Shown: positions 52,101 through 52,534 of the stretch, piece by piece
Position numbering within the stretch: position 1 is the first letter of the stretch
Layout of the letters: every line of letters begins with the position of its first letter
Virus record (IMG/VR): IMGVR_UViG_3300027972_000016
Coordinates: 1-52,534 of that record
Length of the DNA: 52,534 nucleotides
Strand: one strand, 5' to 3'
Source: a virus
Program-made: the position numbers and the translations under genes
The notes under the pieces: generated by a model
Database searches by the model: none
What the model was told of the DNA's origin: nothing
What the model saw: only the letters and a program-made list of their open reading frames with translations

Positions 52101-52237
52101 TCAACATGCTTAATGTTATGGCTATGAAAAATTTAGAAAAGTACCGTTCTTTTCAACAACAAGGTAACTATGAAGCAATGAAAAATGCTGAAAAAAACTT
52201 TGGTCTTACACAATCAAATATAAACTGGAACTATTAA
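49124..52237 (+). CDS. Cargo/ejection protein of crAss-like type
   Basis: 1037 residues. The N-terminus (DYIPDYQPFQPDLNFYANVL, then QNQYDTNYKAVNNLYGQLYNADLT) and the following LDLSLEQNVEQATQVFKPFYQD are typical, in my recollection, of internal cargo proteins of crAss-like phages encoded between muzzle and virion RNA polymerase. The body is helical, Lys/Gln/Asn-rich, without membrane helices or catalytic motif. It has no run of GG dyads, unlike its upstream neighbours. The 1809-1567-764-948-1037 series suggests the virion polymerase genes lie just downstream of the window. Confidence 0.65.
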   Translation: MATYLQGVTDYIPDYQPFQPDLNFYANVLQTKQNQYDTNYKAVNNLYGQLYNADLTHGDNIKNKSELLKQIDFNLKRVSGLDLSLEQNVEQATQVFKPFYQDQYLMKDMAWTKNFNSTYGSAQALQNHQDPKRRAEYWDTGLKEMQYRKEEFRNADLEKTLNIGNAQYTPYVNAAKFYGELMDKADINMVTNLPDASGMYMVKQKNGQLVLPSLQQLLVSEYANNPALQKVYASRAYVERNDSAVQNAEKFNGDKLAAEKDFLQQRYNYLSNYAAKRAKENKQSETAVVKKTNAIENDIQSGNVNPMQGSYLDRLNSALKVESAARQYSDKINETINGESRTATTTGPSGASAGLDLTNMELARLKVDAATASQLAETDILSSANYYATKGQSIEYSVNQIGLENLRHSHNIQRDIIKQEYTKQNLKEKASADRENEKIKHYISTGYYVYGEDGAPKLNPIYAALGVEPGTTGSIADESINIEKYNEEHISKITHETTDPFIGTWIGNISDLIRSEEISEQELYSMMNGDAKSIPYAASTDARDPYDASNVFSKALRKQSAIQQFGDLKAAYEKDPVAVANKLVNNKQLENIYNGFTKWTNINNGHSVSLGYNTSGARLAMHKLMRAQKSFDEVQKQNDDKIINRLSKVPILNSEFKGLNKDDMTYLSSLFANGKTEEDFVKEAVEYDKINKPVTTTTIRQFDPESRTWTERPTSSAGWGTKDRYYSQLYKALDAEYKKVAYDPNPETGLKSIVPTIANKAGEAGLAADTGFKMVNTAIPTTTGTLTGLYNDINRINWKQGDGNKISIGGITKTGIEDEDNLLEPEVAKSIIAELMGEIKPSSKIGAFKISQNQIALESKNLGAMTVYPPLEFLKKNILNEAGKADMPKIDKILTNGIAFIAPKDSWNNDLFKQSQIGITESVLNLKGEITYNDPNNAGAYTIKKEKNVPGVDYGVTANIYAMDDNGNKQLRPFVPIQSNRGNRVDDAETYVFNMLNVMAMKNLEKYRSFQQQGNYEAMKNAEKNFGLTQSNINWNY

Positions 52238-52247
52238 TTAATTCAAA

Positions 52248-52534
52248 ATGGCAGAAGAAACTACAACTCCAAATGATGGTTTAAATGATTTATCTTTAAA
52301 TAGTACATTTATAAAGCCTGCTTCTATTGAAATGAGAGAACCTATGAGTTTACCATCTCTTAGTGCTCCTCTTCCTTCTAGTATTCAATCATTACCAGGA
52401 GGAAACAATGTTCCAAATAAAACATTTGATACTAAAGACTTTACTGTAGGTTCAACACCTACTTATCCTAAAAATATAGCAAGTAAAAATGTAAGTACTT
52501 CTGATTACATGGATGCATTAATTAATAAAACTAA
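52248..52534 (+). CDS. Start of a further cargo-region protein (3' end outside window)
   Basis: The frame is open from ATG 52248 to the window edge (95 full codons). The visible part is disordered and Ser/Pro/Asn/Thr-rich (MAEETTTPNDGLNDLSLNST, LPSLSAPLPSSIQSLPGGNN), including one PGG. It is 10 nt after the previous stop, so in the same operon. It is likely the N-terminus of another large cargo or polymerase-associated protein; this cannot be told from the fragment. Confidence 0.6.
   Translation, partial: MAEETTTPNDGLNDLSLNSTFIKPASIEMREPMSLPSLSAPLPSSIQSLPGGNNVPNKTFDTKDFTVGSTPTYPKNIASKNVSTSDYMDALINKT

Noticed and set aside
1-52534. tRNA genes, insertion sequences, integrase or attachment sites
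   Set aside because: No cloverleaf-like sequence was noticed in any gap, gaps are at most ~160 nt, and no transposase or integrase signatures occur in any frame.

Overview
The window reads as the late (structural and lysis) arm of a large tailed phage of the crAss-like type (Crassvirales or a close relative), most likely infecting a member of the Bacteroidota. The evidence is gene order and recognisable protein signatures: a terminase large subunit followed by portal, a scaffold-like acidic protein and an HK97-type capsid protein; small ring or connector proteins; a giant tail-hub protein of the 'muzzle/stabilization' type; and a run of very large internal 'cargo' proteins. The DNA is very AT-rich, all genes lie on the + strand, genes are packed with ATGA/TAATG overlaps, Shine-Dalgarno sites are largely absent, and A/C-rich leaders precede key genes, as expected for a phage of Bacteroidota. 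TAA, TGA and TAG are all used as ordinary stops.

Layout. 1-4.4 kb: receptor-binding fibres, including two paralogues with the same C-terminal tail. 4.5-5.8 kb: lysis cassette (two small membrane proteins, an L,D-transpeptidase-fold endolysin, a 52-residue coupled gene), closed by a terminator. 5.9-14.0 kb: DNA-packaging block (helix-turn-helix-like protein, HU/IHF-like protein, zinc-binding protein, PD-(D/E)XK nuclease, possible small terminase, TerL, portal). 14.1-17.1 kb: scaffold and major capsid protein with a strong terminator. 17.1-20.5 kb: a 338-residue conserved protein, then an island of small, lysine-rich proteins and one tiny lipoprotein. 20.5-23.5 kb: connector or ring protein, Dps/ferritin-like protein, and a second abundant structural protein with its own terminator. 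23.5-31.4 kb: cysteine-rich appendage proteins built from shuffled domains, with a metallopeptidase among them. 31.4-39.1 kb: two ring proteins and the 1809-residue muzzle. 39.1-52.5 kb: five cargo proteins (the last cut by the window end), one carrying three predicted wall-degrading domains.

How it works together. Packaging proteins fill a procapsid built by portal, scaffold and capsid protein. Ring proteins and the muzzle close the short tail. Appendages and fibres bind the cell. Cargo proteins are expected to be ejected with the DNA and open the cell wall; the lysis cassette frees progeny. Transcription appears divided by rho-independent hairpins at about 5.8, 17.05, 18.3, 23.45 and 31.35 kb, most followed by a TATATT element 18-37 nt before the next start codon.

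The most interesting unexplained features are: (1) Gly-Gly dyads after K/Q/E/Y-rich residues that lie between domains of the cargo proteins and recur in the small basic proteins, together with a recurring tail motif resembling [LM][TS]xxE[IL]xx[YF]xxxGxxVE; (2) an identical 15-mer leader in front of three start codons; and (3) appendage genes in which one attachment domain and one C-terminal domain occur both split and fused. No tRNA, CRISPR array, insertion sequence or integration gene was seen, and no gene-free stretch exceeds about 160 bases. All family names come from motif recognition; no database search was possible.
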